Shown here: piece after piece, positions 5,746-6,129 of the stretch | Position numbering within the stretch: the stretch's first letter is position 1 | Layout of the letters: every line of letters begins with the position of its first letter | DNA from: Sporichthyaceae bacterium | Lineage (GTDB): Bacteria > Actinomycetota > Actinomycetes > JACCYY01 | Length of the DNA stretch: 6,129 nt | Reading direction: 5' to 3' | Assembly (NCBI GenBank): GCA_013696235.1 | Contig: JACCYY010000248.1 | Span: 1 to 6,129, forward strand | Made by a program: the position numbers and the translations under genes | Notes under the pieces: model-generated | What the model saw: only the letters and a program-made list of their open reading frames with translations | What the model was told of the DNA's origin: nothing | Databases searched by the model: none

Positions 5746-6129
5746 CTACCGGCGCGCCACCCCGGCGCGGACTCCGGCGCGGGCATCGGCCCGACCGTCG
5801 GACTTCAGCAGCGCCGCGCTGTCCTTGGCCGTCTTGATCGTCAGCTCCGGTGGCTTGATCTGCTTGAGCGACTTGACCCCCACCAGCGCGAGCACGCCGG
5901 CGACGATCAGGTAGAACCCGGCCACGATCAGGAACGCCCACGCCGGGTGCAGACCGAGCGCGGTGAGCCCGTACGCGGCGGCGATCGAGGCCAGGATGAC
6001 GAACAGGACCCCGAGGAACGCAGCGACGCCGAGCATGCCGCCGCCCTTGCCGGCAGAGCGGACGTCGTCCTTGAGCTCGGCCTTGGCCAGCTCGATCTCG
6101 CTGCGGACCAGCGAGGACAGGTCCCGGCT
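5746..6129 (-). CDS. Holin-X-type (phage holin family) two-helix membrane protein, C-terminal part (runs off the right edge)
   Basis: The visible 127 residues lack the true start, which lies to the right of the window. The N-terminal visible part is an amphipathic helix with LVRSEIELAKAELKDD (about 7-22), the hallmark of the actinobacterial Holin-X / superfamily III proteins. Two hydrophobic segments follow, at about 33-55 (LGVAAFLGVLFVILASIAAAY) and 61-83, joined by a short turn, and then a charged tail KSLKQIKPPELTIKTAKDS. The C-terminus is rich in Ala, Arg and Gly. Despite the name, these proteins are chromosomally conserved and are not evidence of a prophage; their role in the envelope is unknown. 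It precedes the hydrolase by 2 bases, and the pair matches Rv3669-Rv3670. An internal ATG at 6034-6036 is not the start, since the family's first helix is encoded upstream of it. Confidence 0.85.
   Translation of the reverse strand, partial: SRDLSSLVRSEIELAKAELKDDVRSAGKGGGMLGVAAFLGVLFVILASIAAAYGLTALGLHPAWAFLIVAGFYLIVAGVLALVGVKSLKQIKPPELTIKTAKDSAALLKSDGRADARAGVRAGVARR

Noticed and set aside
5744..5941. A much longer N-terminus for the alpha/beta hydrolase
   Set aside because: The added residues are Arg/Gly-rich shadow of the overlapping membrane protein frame; the fold begins well after GTG 5743.
5746..6129. The holin-family protein as a sign of a prophage
   Set aside because: Holin-X proteins are ordinary chromosomal genes in actinobacteria, here in the conserved Rv3669 position; no other phage gene is present.
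1..6129. CRISPR array, tRNA or rRNA, insertion sequence, toxin-antitoxin or a defence island
   Set aside because: No regularly spaced repeats, transposase motifs or RNA gene signatures are visible, and nearly all bases are accounted for by recognisable genes.

Overview
The window is compact, very GC-rich DNA (roughly 70% G+C by eye) with frequent GTG starts, 4-base gene overlaps and candidate leaderless promoters, so it comes from an actinobacterium. The gene order crp / nth - tlpA-like - NUDIX - marP ... epoxide-hydrolase-like - holin-X-like matches the Mycobacterium tuberculosis region Rv3676 to Rv3669. The sequence does not let me name a genus.

Layout. Positions 1-332 (minus) hold the N-terminal half of a Crp/FNR-type cAMP regulator that runs off the left edge. 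A short divergent spacer (333-429) carries a TACGCT -10-like box on each strand. From 430 to 3765 (plus) lies a tightly packed four-gene operon: nth (endonuclease III), a lipoprotein thioredoxin of the TlpA/ResA type, a NUDIX hydrolase of the CoA-pyrophosphatase type, and marP (membrane serine protease). All three junctions are 4-base start/stop overlaps. After 59 bases, a stand-alone LigD-type primase-polymerase domain gene (3825-4796, plus) starts, probably from its own leaderless promoter. It converges on two minus-strand genes: an alpha/beta hydrolase (4793-5743) and, 2 bases upstream of that, a two-helix membrane protein of the Holin-X type that runs off the right edge. The convergent pair shares the four bases CTAG as overlapping stop codons.

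How the genes may work together. MarP, the lipoprotein thioredoxin and the membrane protein are envelope functions. MarP carries the cysteine pair used as a disulfide in its mycobacterial homologue, and the thioredoxin-fold lipoprotein is translated two genes ahead of it. Nth and the polymerase domain are DNA-repair functions: Nth removes oxidised pyrimidines, and stand-alone Prim-Pol proteins fill short gaps, so their closeness suggests base excision repair. The NUDIX enzyme is a housekeeping nucleotide or coenzyme hydrolase.

I see no CRISPR, RNA gene, insertion sequence or dedicated defence island. The main points for a second look are the polymerase gene sitting inside an otherwise conserved marP-ephE neighbourhood, a hydrolase with glycine where the catalytic nucleophile should be, and a perfect 9-bp GC hairpin inside the polymerase gene's 3' end, placed where the opposing hydrolase gene would need a terminator.
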